DNA from: Multifurca ochricompacta
Lineage: Eukaryota > Basidiomycota > Agaricomycetes > Russulales > Russulaceae
Assembly: GCA_022496185.1 (NCBI GenBank)
Contig: WTXG01000089.1
Coordinates: 81,203 to 145,202 of the forward strand
Direction: 5' to 3'
Length of the DNA stretch: 64,000 bases
Shown here: in pieces, positions 21,700 to 36,500 of the stretch
Layout of the letters: each line of letters opens with the position of its first letter
How positions within the stretch are numbered: the first letter of the stretch is position 1
Translations under genes and position numbers: made by a program
Notes under the pieces: model-generated
The model's input: the letters and a program-made list of their open reading frames with translations, nothing else
Databases searched by the model: none
Told to the model about the DNA's origin: nothing

Positions 21700-24600
21700 A
21701 GCGTACAATGAGTTCAGGATGAAGAAACGGTTCACGCTGGGGCAGTGTGATCGATTTTTATGAAACAAAAAAAGGAAAGAGGACTTGGAAGTTACCCAAG
21801 CTTGCACCCACTCATTCTCACTCGCTCACTTAGAGTTATTTTTTTCTCTCTACTAGTAGATAGATACCAGAATAGACACCACCCCCCATCCGACCCTGAG
21901 TGACCAGTCGACCTGTACTGTTCGTCGTGGGAAATATTCCCACGTAACGATGACGTAACGATGACGGATTGTTCTGGGGAGGGGGCGCATACATCCATGA
22001 AGCTCAAGCTCAAGCTCAAATGAGGTGCCGAAAACTTGGATTATTTGATGTGATCACACACACACACATACACACACACACCACCCATCAATCAGCAGAA
22101 CAGAACAGAACTTAACCCACCCTACTCTGGCTACTTGGTTTTACGCAATTTATTATTATTAATTAGTACACTCAAAGAAGGAAAGTATATACATATATCA
22201 ACCGGTCAGCTCGGTTTAGGTCTACGTTGAAAAATAAGTTTCGTCTACGTAGTGGGCCCAAGCTGGAATTATGAATGTGAGTGTTTGTTGCGCCCCTTGG
22301 ACCTCCAACCTACCCAAGCGAGGAGAGAGGGAGCCCCGAGTGTTTTTTGAACTTGGAGGTTTTCCGTTTGAATCCTTGTACTTGATGTCGTCGACGATGA
22401 CATCAAGTTATTTAGCAGTACCGTTTGACTGGATGACTCTGCCTGTCCTTACTACAAGCATCATGTATGTACCTTTATATACCCGTAGAGAGACCGGTAT
22501 GAAAACAGTAAAGGATAAAATTTTGGATGAAAGAGGACCAAACCGAGCAACCGAGCAATAAAGGAGACCAGTGTAAGGTAAGGAATGAACGGGCAAGGGG
22601 GCCCCAGAACGGCGCACAATCCGAATAATTAACCAACCAAGTAAGACGACTAAGCTAATTAAAATTGCTCGCAACCATGCATCAATGTCCGATCCGAAAC
22701 AAAATCGAATTAATTAATGTCAAAAAAATATATATATATTATTGTTTGTCAAGAAGACTTGTAAGAAAAGAGAAAGCAAACGCAGTCAAAAAGGTGATGG
22801 GTGAACATCTAGAAACAACAGTTCAAAATCAAAAAAATATATCATTTGGGGAGGGATCCATTATGGATATTGTCAACAATTGTCAACGCTGAAACCACAC
22901 CAGATTATGAACAAAAAAAAAAAAATCGATGATCATCATTTATTCGATTTCCCTCCCACACCCACACCTTTTAATTTATTCATTCCAAAAACAGAAACCA
23001 GACATTGGGTCGAGCGAGATCCTCAGAAACAAGGGTGCGTGCGAGATCGACACCCTAGAGGGGGGATTACTAAGAGGGTATTTTCGCCCACACGCCTGCC
23101 CCGCTTCAGTTAAAGCCCCCCGTCGGAGGCAGGGGGTGCGCTAAAGTGAAACAGGGTAAAAAGTAAAATGTGAGATGGGGCGAGTCTGCCGAAAGGAGGA
23201 TAATTAGGGGAGCGGGGGGGGGGGGCAAAAACCGTCCCTCGTTCGGCCATACCATTTATCACCCAGTCAAGGAGAGTCCACTGCTCTCATCTTCGGGACG
23301 TGGGTACATACACATATACTCACCACATAACCCACCTTCCCCCCCTTTTTTCTACCTCTTACCTTTTTTGCGCATACATATATTGGGATACATGGGATAA
23401 TTTTATTTGAAAAAAAGGCAAGGGTGACTGCCTGAGACTCTTCTCGGAGGAGTACCTGAGCCTGAGATGATGGGTACCGCTAGGCTTGGCACAGAACAAC
23501 GGACCTTGTAAGATGAAATAGTTTCGAACAGAATGTAAGTTCCGGGGACGAAGAGCCATACAGTTCAACCTAACCGCGTGCGCGTGTTAACCCACGTTTG
23601 AATGGAAAGGGAAAGGGGGGATGGGCATAGCCAGATGAGCTGGCCGATACAGAGAGACCGCCTCCGAGTACGGGGGGGGGATCAGATCGATGAGATGGTG
23701 GCAGGCTCCCTCTGCCTGTGATTCATTTTTCATCCCCACTTATCCCCAACGAGACAGAACCAGCTAGAGGAAACGGAGGAAGGGATGAGAGGCCCTCTAG
23801 TATTGAAAGCATGCCGCCTATGCCGAAATGTATTGGTTTTACTCGATTTATCTGAGCGCAGACGAAATCGATGGATCACTATGAAATTCGTAGGGATCGA
23901 TATTTCATCACAGGTGCAGGTGCTGTAACCCCAAAATAAAACCTTTACAATCTTCTCTGACAACGTCAGATGGTTTCTCACAAAAATTAGGAAGAAACGT
24001 ATCGAACCCTTCGAGGTGTCGTCTTAGTAGGACCAAACTTGAACAAGCACAGATCGGAGAGACCGGGACTCCGAGTTCGCGAGACCCCGCCACCTTCTGA
24101 TGACAGCTAGAGTTTCCAAATACAACGTATACGGAACATTGGGGAGGGGCTAGGCTAACCCGAGTACGACAATAGAAGAGCGTGAGGGGTTTCTGGGGGG
24201 GGGGGAAGTGGCGGGTGGCGGATCCAAGTGCGGTGCTCAATTCAGATTTACGCAGTCAGTCGCCGATAGTAAACGAGATGTGTAGAACCTTCAAGCAGAA
24301 GGCAGCAACAACAGCAATAACGGCTGCCCGTGCTACCATCCTTTCCTAGCCGTGTATTTGATTTTCACTCCTTTGGGGGGGGCTGGGCTGGGATACCTGA
24401 AACGCCCCTGCATTTCCATATATCCCGACCGAATTGTTTCGAAGGGCATCGCAACCCCTACTTCGCTGTGATAAATAAAAATAAAAATAAAAATAAAGAA
24501 GGCGACTCAGAATCGAGACCTGCGGCAGTTTCCCAAGTGGCACAGTTATCGATCCTTTTCGGAGCGCCGAGAAGCGAGAATCTTGAAAAAAAAAAAAGGC

Positions 24601-27600
24601 CCGATTTGAGTCGAGACAATCCCCTCCCCCCCCCCACACACACACCGTGCAATTTGAAACGACGGTATTTTCCATACAAACGAGTACCCAAATGCAGTGT
24701 TTTTTTTCGGTAAACGATGAGGGTGGTTACTGTCCAAAGGAGAAGCGCGCGTGGTAGAGTGCTGTACCATAAACATTTATCGTTAGAAGCGTTTTTTTTT
24801 TTTTTTTTGTCTTAGTTGGCCCCTGTTGGCAGTGAACTTGGCAGCCAGAGATCAAAAAAAAAAAAGCTCCACTTTAGAGAGAGGGGCCCAAGAAGCAGAA
24901 CGTATAAAACACTAGCTAGTAGTGGTATTGAAAAAGAAAAGAAAAAAAAAAGGGGAGGGGGGGGGCGGGGGGTTTCAAGAGCGACCTGCCAGCAGCGGTG
25001 CGGCTATCAACGCGACACAGCCACAGCCAGCCTTTTGACCCTTGCTGTGATTTCCGGTCCGGGATCCGGGTGTTACCGACGTTGCTCTTGGTGGTCCTAC
25101 CACACCCTACAATCAGTAGATCGTTCAGAGCAACAGCCATACCAGGCCCCCCAGGAAAAAAAACCAAAGGACAGAAAAATAAATAATCCCCCAAGTCAGA
25201 TTTTTGTGTCAACCGAAAAAGCCTTGTATTTTGACTACCCAAAAAAAACAAATAAAAAACAAACTCTGCCCTTGCTATGTATTGTCCACTCCACAGTTTA
25301 CAAATTTGACGAACGAACGACGCGATTTGTCTTGCTTGGCCCGTTTAAATAATATATGCAATCGATGGAACGGGAAATAAGAAAAAAGAAAAAAAGATAC
25401 AAGTCCGATAGGTTGATACTAAAAAGAAAATCAAATTAATACAACAATAAACCCTGTGCTGCTTGCATCGCCCCAAAGTTACCACAACAACAACAATTGG
25501 CCATGGGGACGGCAAATCCATGTACACAATTACAATGCACACCGGCCCAAGCATGCATGGATGCAAGCATCATCGCACGCAAGCAACATCCGGTAACGTT
25601 TTATCCTCACTGACTGAGCGATAAACCCAACATATTTTTTCGTGTTGTTTTCTTTTTCTTTTTGTTCTTTTTAGTTTTAGTTTTTTGTAAGCGAGTGCCA
25701 GTCACGGATCACGGCTCATATATATATATATTATATATATTTTAAGAGTTTGAGAGAGATGGCGAACCCCGAGGCAGAGGCTGTGCAAAAAGCTGTCCCT
25801 TGTCCTTATCCTTGCCCTTGTCTTGTCCGTGTTCCATTATCCGTGAACCTGATAGACCAGAACAGGTCCGTGCCTGCCTGTATTACCTTATCCATTGGCG
25901 ACCACAAACCATTTCTTCCCGTTCCTCGCGCAGTAGCGTCTATCTTGTGGAAAGGAACGGGTTCTCCCGGCGACATGATGGTGGAATATACATCGCACGC
26001 ACACATCGCACCACAGCTCCATCGGAAACGGGGAGGGGGAAGTATGAAACGGGCATGATCGCGCATCAATCACCAGGGCAATTAGGAAAAGTTGAAAAGA
26101 AAGAGAGAGAGATAGAGAATAGAGAGAGAGGATCGATGCATACATCCCGAAAAGGAACGGAAGAAGAAAAAATCAATAAATCAATAAACATAAAGGACAA
26201 TGGATGCAATAAGGATTCATTTAGCGGTGCATATATGCGCACGCATTGTCCTTGTTTCTTTGCTACGTAGAGTGGGGAGGGGTTTGGTTTCTAGAAAAGA
26301 ATAAAGGAATGTGAGTCATACCTAGATCCGCGTTGGGTTCATGAAAATGTGGGATTGAACACGAGTGCGTGCCCCCTTTAGATACCGACGTCCCCGAGCC
26401 TTGTAAGCCAATGGAAAAAAAAAAAAAAGAGAAAAAGAGAAAGCGAGTGAGGATAGAGCCGATTCGGAGAGAAAGGAAAACGCCGAAAAGGATGCCAATA
26501 CTAATACCAATACTAATAGAACAGAAGAGAAGACGAAGAAGGCGCGTTGGGTACCTATGCCCGATGCATGTAAAGCTGCTGCTCCTGCTGCTGCTGCCCA
26601 GGTCATCCGTCTCTCACGTGCGTATTTCGGCGCGATCCGAGTCGAGACGCGCGTTCGCCCCCAGCGGGCTCCATTCTGTCTGTCAATAAAATAAAAAATA
26701 AAAAATAAAAAAAGGAAAGAAGGGTTCAAGGGTCAAGGGCAACCCGTGTGGGCGCGATCACGACATCGCAAAAACCATTTCACTTCTCGATCTCACAACC
26801 GCGTCGTCAGTAGAGTAGAGAGACACACAAAGAAAGAAAGTCCCCCCGCTTCTTCATTCTTAGACACACAGGAATCTGAGCCCTTTTTTTTTAAAAAAAA
26901 AAAAATTTATTTATTTTTGTTTGCCACAGCCACGCAGGGTATACCAACCAAACCATCCAAAACTTTTTGTTCCGTTCGCCCACTCCAGTTTCGGCATGCA
27001 TGCGCAATAAGTTGAAAGATATAAAGATGGGAGGGGAGACAGTTTGGGGAGGGGGGGGCGGGGTTAGTTTGGCAAATCGGTCCTATCACTATCCAGCGTC
27101 AAAATTTGAAAATTGATCGGGGGGGGCGGAGACGCAGTGTCAGTCAAAGACGCCACAGAGTCTGACACCTACGAGAGAGGAAGAAGAATATGCATATATA
27201 CATACATAAATAAGAGATAAAATTAAATTAAATTAAAGAGAGAAAAAAAAAAGATTGAATTGGGTTAAAAAAAAAAAAAAGAAACCTAACTTCCACCAGA
27301 ACGGAATGGGGTTACGCCCTGTCACGGCAGTTTCAACTTTTAAGGTAAGGCAGGCATGGCATGGGCGGGTAGGTAAGGGACCACCTCCCAAGTCACAATG
27401 ACGCGCGAATGGCAAAGAGAAACCCGTCCCGATTCAAACACATTCTTGCACAGCGTCATGACTTGGAGGGGCCTCGGCTTACACGTGTACCCCCTCGTCA
27501 TTAAAAGATAGTTTTAATTTTGAGACGATGCCGATGCCTACTGAGGACAATAAATAAATATATATATTGGGTGAGCAGAGCAAGAGCGCACAATTCGGGT

Positions 27601-28260
27601 CAAAGGGATACCCGGACCGCTTAAAACAGACTTGCTATATTTGGTAGAGGTAATTCCTTTGCTGCCAAGATGTTTTGACACTGTTTGTCTGTGTCCGTTC
27701 CTTTCGTAGTTTTATGATGAAAGTTTTCTTTTTTTTGAAAGTACTACGTGAAGAATCCCCGTCATTGATATTTGTGTTGTATGTTTATGGTTATGATGTG
27801 CGTAATGTGTCCGTTACCGTAACAAATATCCCAAACCCAAAGTATAAGCAAGCGTAAAGCGAACATCTATCTAAGAAAAACGGTCGCTAAAGTCGGGCAT
27901 CACGATAGTGAGGCGACAGCGGGTAAGAAAGTAGGTTTCAAAAGAGGGGTGGGCGGCATAGATAAGCGAATAGTGTTACGAATAGAAAAGGGAGAGGAGA
28001 GAAGAGTGTATGGCGTCCGTGATCGCGTCAAGAAAGCAGTCTGGCGAATAAGAGGGCTGGGGATAATGTACGAATATGTGACGTTGAGGCGATCGATGCA
28101 ATGAGAGAATTATATGATGAGGGTGGGCGGGGGTGGGAATGATGCGCGTAGATGTACAATACTTGAACCGGTGACGGTTTATTGGCAAATATCAAATAAT
28201 ACACTTCTTCTTTTACTGTCTTCAAGATGATGGTGGTGGGCGATAGCGGCGGGGGCGACC
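21700..28260. other. Gene-poor, simple-sequence-rich stretch
   Basis: About 6.5 kb with many A, T, C and G runs, a CA repeat (22055-22080), AAATA units near 24470, a TA tract near 25725 and polypurine blocks. Open frames up to 178 codons exist (24816-25352) but consist of homopolymer-derived residues without domain motifs. I see no gene. Confidence 0.5.
22055..22080. repeat. CA dinucleotide microsatellite
   Basis: Thirteen CA units with one TA interruption. Confidence 0.9.
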
Positions 28261-28272
28261 ATAATGCAACCT

Positions 28273-29006
28273 TCAGTGAACGACAACGTCCCAAACGTCG
28301 TCCTTCGACTGAGCACGTATGAGGCCGTGAGCGCGAGTGTAACCGCCCAAAAAGTCGACACGTCGGAGTCCTTTCCCTCGCTGAGCCGGATCCGTGCCGA
28401 CGCGCCGCTCGAACGCCTGGAAAATTTCCGCCTTCCTTGCCTTGTTCATAGCATTATATTCGTCTGCCTTGACCGCGGTGCGGAGATGAAAGTAGACAGA
28501 GGTGAGAACGTCCGAGACGGTGACGATGGCGTTCCCTGGTGAGAGACCGAGGTCGGGTCGAACGGTAAAGAGCCAGGGAAGACCACCAACGCGAAGGGAA
28601 AGAGAGGGGAGTGGGGGGCTGGATGCGGGAGTGGCGAGAATGGCAGGTGACAAGCGTAGGTTGGATTGAGTTGGGTGATGACGCATGTCGTACTGCAAGC
28701 TTGGCGCAGCAAGTGCGGGATGGAGGTATACACCGGGAGTAAGAGGTGCTGGGGGGATGAAGGGGAGAGCGTGTGGTTGGGGATGGGGGAAGGGGTGTAG
28801 ACACGGGGATGAGGCGGAGAGGGATATGATGAGATTGAGGCGTGAGAGTGAGCCGGCGATGAGAATGCCACGTCAGGGAGAGGTGGTGGTGTTGACGGCC
28901 CAGGTGATGGGGCGAGCGAGGATGTTGAAGATGCTGGGGACGGGATGGAGCGCACCTCAGCGACGGGGTTGTCGTTGAAACGAGCGCGACGCTCTTTGGT
29001 GGACAT
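28273..29006 (-). pseudogene. DUF6699-like protein, copy 1 (one frame break)
   Basis: The ATG at 29006 opens a Ser/Pro-rich N-terminal region of about 100 residues (MSTKERRARFNDNP, then many SPxP motifs) ending IPHLLRQA. The following domain reads in another frame from 28698: QYDMRHHP, LPWLFTVRPD, AIVTVSDVLTSVYFHL, EYNAMNKARKAEIFQAFERR, GLRRVDFLGGYT, DVWDVVVH. These blocks match the DUF6699 domain, a domain of unknown function common in Agaricomycetes. The change of frame near 28699 equals one missing base. An alternative is a 41-base intron from a GTGTAT donor to CTTGCAG, which keeps frame but would remove the conserved HLLR element. Two more members of the family lie at 37-38.8 and 43-44.4 kb. 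The function is unknown. Confidence 0.55.
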
Positions 29007-30108
29007 GGCTAACTGTATACGGAAGTGGTTGTGGATGTTCTAGTGGATATGAAGTGGGAGAGGAGTAACGAGTTTGAGATTGAAGAGTTGTCTAACGGAA
29101 GTTGGGGTTGAGGAAAGATAGTGAGTAGAGGTAGGATGAGGGGAAGTTAAATAAGAATGAAGGGGGAGGACAGCGCAGTTGTTTGATGGAAGAGAGCGTC
29201 TATAAGAGAAGAAGAAGGGAAAAGGGAAAATATAATATAAATTAAAATAAAAGTCACGGTTCTCAGGTTGCTATACATGAGCGGGCAGAAACCAACAACT
29301 AGGCGTCTCTCAATAAATTCAAATTTTACTCTTAACCGGAGTAATCCCGAATCATTCACAGTCGATCTCTTTCATTTGAGGCCGTGTTAAAGACCCCCTC
29401 CTCCCCTTGAACCGCGTGTTCGGCTTGGTTTTTTGGGCTAAAATGGTCTCGCGTGCTCATCCGGTCATTCTACTGTCCGTAACCCAGAAAAATCTCAGCG
29501 ACCCGGATTTTTCGATCCACACTTCCCACGGTTAGAAGGGGGAGGAGGGGGGGGTATAGTCTCTTTCTTATCTGTCAATGTCAATTGACATTGAATATCA
29601 CCCCCCTCCCCCGACGCCAAAAATCCGTATATGACACAGCCCCGCGACCCCGTCCCCCGTCCCCTTTGGAGCACCGCCTTTCCCGGGACCTTGTCTTTAT
29701 TCTTTTCCTTCTCTCCTTTCCTTTCTATTCGTACCTTCCATGGAGCCCTAGGAGCGCTATCCTTGGGTGACACCTTATGACTCCCTTTTTTTTTTGCAAA
29801 TTGAAGAGGGGAGGGGGGTGGCGGGGTGGCGGGCCCGTCGCATGCCTCGTTTTACGACGTTCACCTCATGTCCCATGTCCATGTTTCACAATACCATACA
29901 GTCTTTCCTGGTGGTGACACTTGGTCCCCATCTCAAGACGTTCGTTCTAAGGATACTACATATAGTGGGTGGCGAACTACCGCTCTCGGGACCCGACCCG
30001 ACGCGATCTCCCGCAAGATCCATGTGAGGTGGTATCGCCACGTAAGTGCGTTGATTCTATACGTGGTCTTAGGGTATATCTAAGTATCTAACGTATCGAA
30101 CTAACAAG

Positions 30109-30132
30109 CAACAACAACAACAACAACAACAA
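30109..30132. repeat. CAA trinucleotide microsatellite
   Basis: Eight CAA units in non-coding sequence. Confidence 0.9.
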
Positions 30133-33100
30133 TTCTAGGGGTCCAGGATTTACGGAAGCTGTTAGGCGGCTCTGACAATGCGCAGATCCTTGTCCGCAAT
30201 CCGCAATGTAAATTAATCGCAGTTTCAGCGTTTCACTGCCACTGCGCCGCGACCAACCACTTTACACACTCAGGGACTCAACTACTCGTCGGGTCCAGAC
30301 TCGAGGGTCTGCTTTTGGGTCACGTGCATCTGTCACTTTCGGTTACCATATTATTATCATCCCCCTCCCCCTTTTGAAACGCCATCGCATTGCTATGCGA
30401 CCACAATCCCGTCGCACCGCCCACGGCCTTCACAGGTGGCTAGCAAACTATTCTCTACCCGTGACGGGCGCGCAACGTGATAGCTAAGTACCCCAATTGA
30501 TCTAGTTAAAGGTAACAACGTATCAGAGGGATATTTGATTCCCCACAAGGATTGATTACCATTCATCCGCAGTCTGCTTTAGAGCCGTTTCTTAGTCTGT
30601 CCCTCCCTGCCAAAACAAGGGGTGTCGGACGACTCTGCATCTGGACGTATCCCCATATGTTCCAGCCTTTAGCTTCTGTGGCTTCCATCCCACCCCCCCC
30701 CCCCCCCACCCGCTCCTTCTCGCGGCAATGGGAGATTGGCTCGTTCGCCCCACATTCTGCGCTCATTTATTTTGGCCTGCATGGAAACCCAACGATTGAA
30801 TATCGTCAAGCTACGCCACCCATCGCCTTCTCTCCGGCCGCTCGGCGGCGATCAAAGCGGCGGTTCCGGGGCCTCCGCGGTCACCTGAGGGACTTATGGG
30901 GGTCGTTAATGCACTTCCTATCCTTTTCCTTGTTGCTGACCAAAGACGATTTCGATCAACCCGAGTGGTTGGGTCAGCAGCTTCTCGACCGACAAGGACC
31001 TGGAACTGTTTTCTAACCTTGGCCCCTCATTCCGCCCCACCCCCGCTCGAACCGTCGTTCCTTGCCTTTCGGAAGTATCATGTGTCTAGGACACCGGTTA
31101 TTGAACCTTGAGTCTGAAACGTTACAAGTAAGACTTTTGAACGAGGCCTATTCGTCTCCCTCTGGTGGCGGGATCAATCGGGACCAGTCTCAGCTAGCAC
31201 CGGTTCACACGTCGTTAGGTACAAACCCCGCCTCGACGAGAGAGAGAGAGAGAGTAATCAACGCCGTCCTGCTTCCTTCAAGTCTCTGCTATCCAAATAA
31301 GTCGAGCCGCATCGTTTTAGTTCGCCACTCTAAGTCCCCCCCCCTCCCCACGCTTCGGGTTCGAAGCTCTAACAATCCAAAAAGAGTGGTCTTCTATTCG
31401 TGTTCCTGTGTTAAATCTGCTCTTCTTTTTTTGCTATCGAGTGGACCCTGCACAGCTCCGGAAATTGTCAACGGATTCAGCAATACAGCATAGGAAACCG
31501 AGCAAGTCCACCGCATAGCACTTCTACTGGTCCCCCTCCTCCCCGCTTCCCTCTTTATTTTATTTTTTTCTTCCTTTCTCTGACACTTGGAAGCCACGTC
31601 TCGCGGAGTTTCAGCGACAAATTTGTTCTTTTTATTTTCAAACTCAATCGGGCGTGTGGATGCAGGCGTGGGCGCAGGCGCAAGTTGGAGAAATGGAGCA
31701 CTGCAGTCTTTCATCGCCGGCCGTCTGGATCGTTATCGATTGTGGCAAGAAAAGGAGAGAGGGCATGCGAATGTTTAGTGCCATCACTGGAAGAAGGCGA
31801 ACGCGATCCACTCATATGCGGTGGAATGATGGGCATGGTGATCTATGAACGCGGTTGCAATAAATCACCCTGCATGGGCTTTGCTGTGTCCTTAACCCTA
31901 CACGGCCGCTTACTATGCATAATGTAACTTCATTTCTCTTTTCTTTTGTCGTTCGTTGTTATTGTCATTGTTATTGTTGTTGTTGTCGTCGTCTTACCAA
32001 CTTTGTTCATTCGTTACGGTCCGTCCCGCGACTGTTCACATATGATCATGCCCAATAGCTCAGCGACCTCGTGTTTTCCCTTTTTTTTTTATTTTTAAAA
32101 AAAAAGAAACATTTTGACGGAACCTCCATCGTTGCGAGTGCGGTGTTCCACTACAGCTACGGCGCTGAACGAGCTCCATGATCCATGCATCACGGCTGTG
32201 CATTTTATAACTTCTTGTTTTAGCACAGAACATGCCTCTCGACAGGTGTTCTCTGTCTGTCGTTAACTTTCATTTTATTATTTACTAACAAAGAAAGCTC
32301 GGAACTATTTTAATAGAGTCCCACGCACGTGAATAATTAGTTTTTGGCAATACACATACGTCAGAGTTCAGTTATGACGCGACCAACGTTCACATGAGTC
32401 GGCTCTTCCCACCCCCCCTCCTCCTCCTCCTCCTCCCTCTCCTTGGGCACTCTGACGACAAGAAAGTGGCTAGTGATCTTCTTTGAACCAGGAGGGGAAC
32501 TGGTCAATCCCAGAGGGAGGGGGAGGGGGATAGGAATGAATGTTGTATATTATAAAGTAAGTAATTATGAATGACAGTTATATCGGAACTTTCAACCCGG
32601 CCCCGACCACGTTTTTTTCTTTTCCGTGTGGGCTTGCTTAAGTAAAACGTGTTTACTACCTCGCAAGCGAGCAAGGATTATTTAGCATTTAGCATTTTTT
32701 TTTTTTGGGTTCCCTGTCGTTTCCAAGGATGGGATGGGATGGGATGAATGGAATAATCGTAAGGAAACGTTAACTGTACTGCACACACACACACCACACA
32801 CGTCATAGCCCGCCATGCGTGAACAGCTTTTTTTTTCTCCGTATGAGAATTGTCACATGCGCTCGCTCCTCCACGGGTACGGGTAACGGTAACGGATACG
32901 GGGTATGCACCCCGACAATTGTTTTTTTTTTTTCGAGTTACTGAGTACTCGGACTCAGGCTGTAGTAATGATTGATGATTATGATAATGAAATGATGATT
33001 TTGATGATGGTGGTGTTTGGTGCTTTTAGTGGTGATCGCAAGGATGTTTTTGTTTCCCCTCCCTCCCGCCAACAACAACAATGTCCCTCCCTTCCTTCCG

Positions 33101-33541
33101 TTGTTGCTTCTATTATTAACTTACCTATTTGTTATTTCGAATTTACAAGCAGAGGAGGCAGAGCGGAACCTATGCGCCACGCCACGCCGCGGTGGAGAAA
33201 AAAAAAAAAAAAGAAAGAAAACAGTAGAGAAAGATAAAAAGATAAGAATGTTACGTCAAGTGTTGAAGTTGAAGAGGAGATGGTGAGAAGCGGGGGCAGG
33301 AGTAGTCCGAACTGTCGTTGTGTCATCAATCAATCATGATGGTGACTATGACAGGTGTCATCATATCTCATATCCAATCCACCAATCCCTCACCCCCACC
33401 TCCACCCTTTCCATTAGTTCTCATTCATGTTCTTAGTTCCATGTGGCGTGGCTTAACTCAGCTCCATCATCAACAATGCAATTCCAAAAATAAACGCCAC
33501 GTGCGCTCCAACTCAACGTCCATCATGATCAGTGGCCCTGC

Positions 33542-33563
33542 ACTGTACTGTACTGTACTGTAC
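33542..33563. repeat. ACTGT pentanucleotide microsatellite
   Basis: Four ACTGT units followed by a slightly imperfect fifth. Confidence 0.8.
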
Positions 33564-36500
33564 TTGTACTGTGTTTTTTTGTACAAGGTTTGTGATTTTG
33601 ATTTTGTAATGCTGCACATACGCACACGCACCACACTTTCTTATCCTTCTTTATTCTTCTTCTGAACTTTATACTATACGATACTAGCGTTCTTCCTGTA
33701 TGGGTCAGGCAGACCAAAGGTTAGAGTTTCTTATTGGTATTGAAACTTTCCACGTCCCAGGGACTTCTCATCTGTGCGTCTCTCCATGGTTATAGTTTCA
33801 AAACTCGGAATCTAGATCTGAATACCCTGCACTTCTTATCTGGGCGGCTCATTGGGGGGGGGGGGTGGTGGTGGTGTGTGAGTGTTTTTCATGTGCCTTG
33901 CTTCAGCCGTGCTTCTGCCAGGCCACGAGTCACAACAAAAGCAACAACCCATAACAACGGCAATGGCAACAATAGCGGCATCGGCATCGTCGGCGTCGGC
34001 GTCGGGGGCGGTTGCTTCCTGCCAGGCGCCAAGTGCGTCATCGTGATCGGTGGCCTTTTGGCCTTTTTTGACTCCTCGACCAGGCGTCTGTCTTGTGTCC
34101 GTCCGCGATATCGCAAGCGAGAAGAAGCGACGCCTCGACAGGTGATTAGTGCCGGAACCTTTGAGTTCGAGTCGTCTTACTTACTTCGTCCTTGAGAGAG
34201 ATAGTAGCTTCGGAAATCATTTCGTAAACCGAGAGGGGTTCTAGCCCCTGGTTGCTTATCCACACACAATCGAATCGACTGGCGTCCCCACGCTGTTTGC
34301 ACGAGGAACCCCCTTTTGCCTTGTCTTCGTCATTCCCACTAAGACTGGGCTGTGAAGTTGATAATAATATCTACTTTGGACTCGTGTCGCTTATCGTTCC
34401 CTTTTGTGGAAGGTTGCGCCTGCGTCCACGAGATGGCATCATCATTCCTCTCTCTCTCTTTTTTTTTTCTAATCTTGTGCCTGTCCTGTCCCTCTCTAAG
34501 CGCAGGGACCCCCCTCCCCCCCCCCATCACAAGAACTCTGCCTCCGTGTTTCCGTGTTATCGCTTTTATTTTAATTTTTTGCGAACGTAATGACACCTTC
34601 CATGGGGTGTAATCATTTTCACTATCTGGCCGGCGGTTCTATCCCATTCGAAGCCATGCCTCGTGGGGCCGCTCCACCTACTGTCCGCTCCCGCCGAGGG
34701 GTGCACGATACGTACCTGTGCTATGTATGTGATGTCGATAAGCCGTGGCACTTTGGAAAGTGGCGACGGGCTAGACCTTCGCGGACCGAAGAGATTAGCA
34801 GTAAGGGTGGGTTTGGGGACGAGCGCTCACCTCAGATTGGGCTTAGAGGTGAGTGTGCATCCATGCTACATGAATGGGGATTCTTACAGGTGTCCCTGCA
34901 ATAGACAACATTAGGTACAGAACAGAAGCTTCCGGGTTATCGGATAAGTGAGAATACTGAAAAGGTTATGTTGCTGCGTTGCCTCAGCGCATCTGGATAT
35001 GTGGTACCAATGATTGTACTCCGCCGAACCTAAACTTTCATTCATACATTGGCTTTTTTTCATTAGACTCTCTTCGTTTTCTTTCACAGCCTCCATCGAT
35101 ATTACGCATTGCACTGCTGGGGATAGCTTAGGCATGTCTTCGGAACGCTGCGCCACACAGTGTTCTCCCAGGTCTTTGCATCAAACCACAAGCACGCCCA
35201 CATCCGGGGAATGTCGTCTTTCCTGGTATGTGCTTGACATCACTGGTCATGGTCATATCTCTTTGACGGACAGTAATATGCAAGTAAGTCTACGCCCAGT
35301 TTTTTTCGCGCCCAAAATGTGGATTGTCACGTGATATATTTACTGCGGCACATGATTGTGGGAATAATAGGTATTCCCTCCCCCGCCCCATCACCACGAG
35401 TCGCAATCGCAAAGACAGCTGCTTTATCTGACCCGTCCTTGACCAACCACCCATTATCAGCATCATGCATCCTTTCCTTCTCCGATAGATATCTAAGGGC
35501 CCTATTCGTCCTGTGCAACTTTCTAGGGTGTTCAGTGGATATGACCGGCCACCGGAGATACATTTACTAAAATGTCTATCGTGCCTTAATCTAATGTGTC
35601 CTTCTCGAGGGGATTTTTTTTATTTAAGGAATCAAATGACAGAGAACCCATTAGCCCTTCCCACTATGCCCGTGAAAAGAAGCCATTTTTCGGCGGTGCG
35701 CTGAGGAGGGACGAATGAATGACCTAGGATCAAAGCCGTAATCAACCCCCGGAGTTCTTCTTGACTTGACTAGTTATTTATCCTTGTACGTTGCTGGAGT
35801 GATTATGTCCTTTTAAGTCTGACATGGTATGATATATCATCTCCTCCGGTGTCTCATCTTCCACTTACTGCGACAGTGACAGAGAGGTGTGGAAACGTGG
35901 AAACTCGAAATTGTGTTATACTGATTGGGCGTAAGGTAAAGGTAGAGGGAAAGTTGATGAGGTGAGATAAGGTACCTTGTGTAGCCCCCTCCCCCCCATC
36001 ATCCATCTCGTGTTCTCTCTTCAGGACCCGGATTACTTTGTTTGTGCATAATCCATTTTTTTCAATGATGCTTTAGTGGGGGGGGGGGTGTTCAATTAAA
36101 CCTGATCCGTCCAAGTGACTAGAGCTATCGGCGCGCTGCTGGCTCAGAATGGTTGGGCTGGGTGACCTTCTTCCGCACGTGTTCCGATGAGGGGGGGAGG
36201 GGGGGGCGACGAAAAGGGTAATTCGATCGTTCATGGTTTCATCGTTTCGTTGAATTGAGTGAGTGAGCCGTCCATCACCGTAATGATGAGCGAGAGTCCA
36301 CTGACGGAAGCCGCTTTCCCATCAAGTCGAGTGTCCCCAGGGCGGGTGTGTGTGCGTGTGCGTGTGTTGTGTGTGGGTGGGCGGGTTTGTGTTGATACGG
36401 ACTACTCCCTACCCCTTGATATCGCTCACCATCCATTCTCATGAAAAAAAAAAGAAAAATTACGGCCCATGAAGACGACCTCAGGCAACTTGATCACAAA

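Noticed and set aside
24816..25352. 178-codon open frame
   Set aside because: Its residues come mostly from A and G runs (Lys/Gly blocks), with no domain and no splice or codon support.
31360..31380. GGGTTCGAAGC resembling a tRNA T loop
   Set aside because: No cloverleaf can be built around it; it sits beside a C run.
36259..36444. Short valine-rich frame in a GTGTGC repeat
   Set aside because: Pure microsatellite translation.
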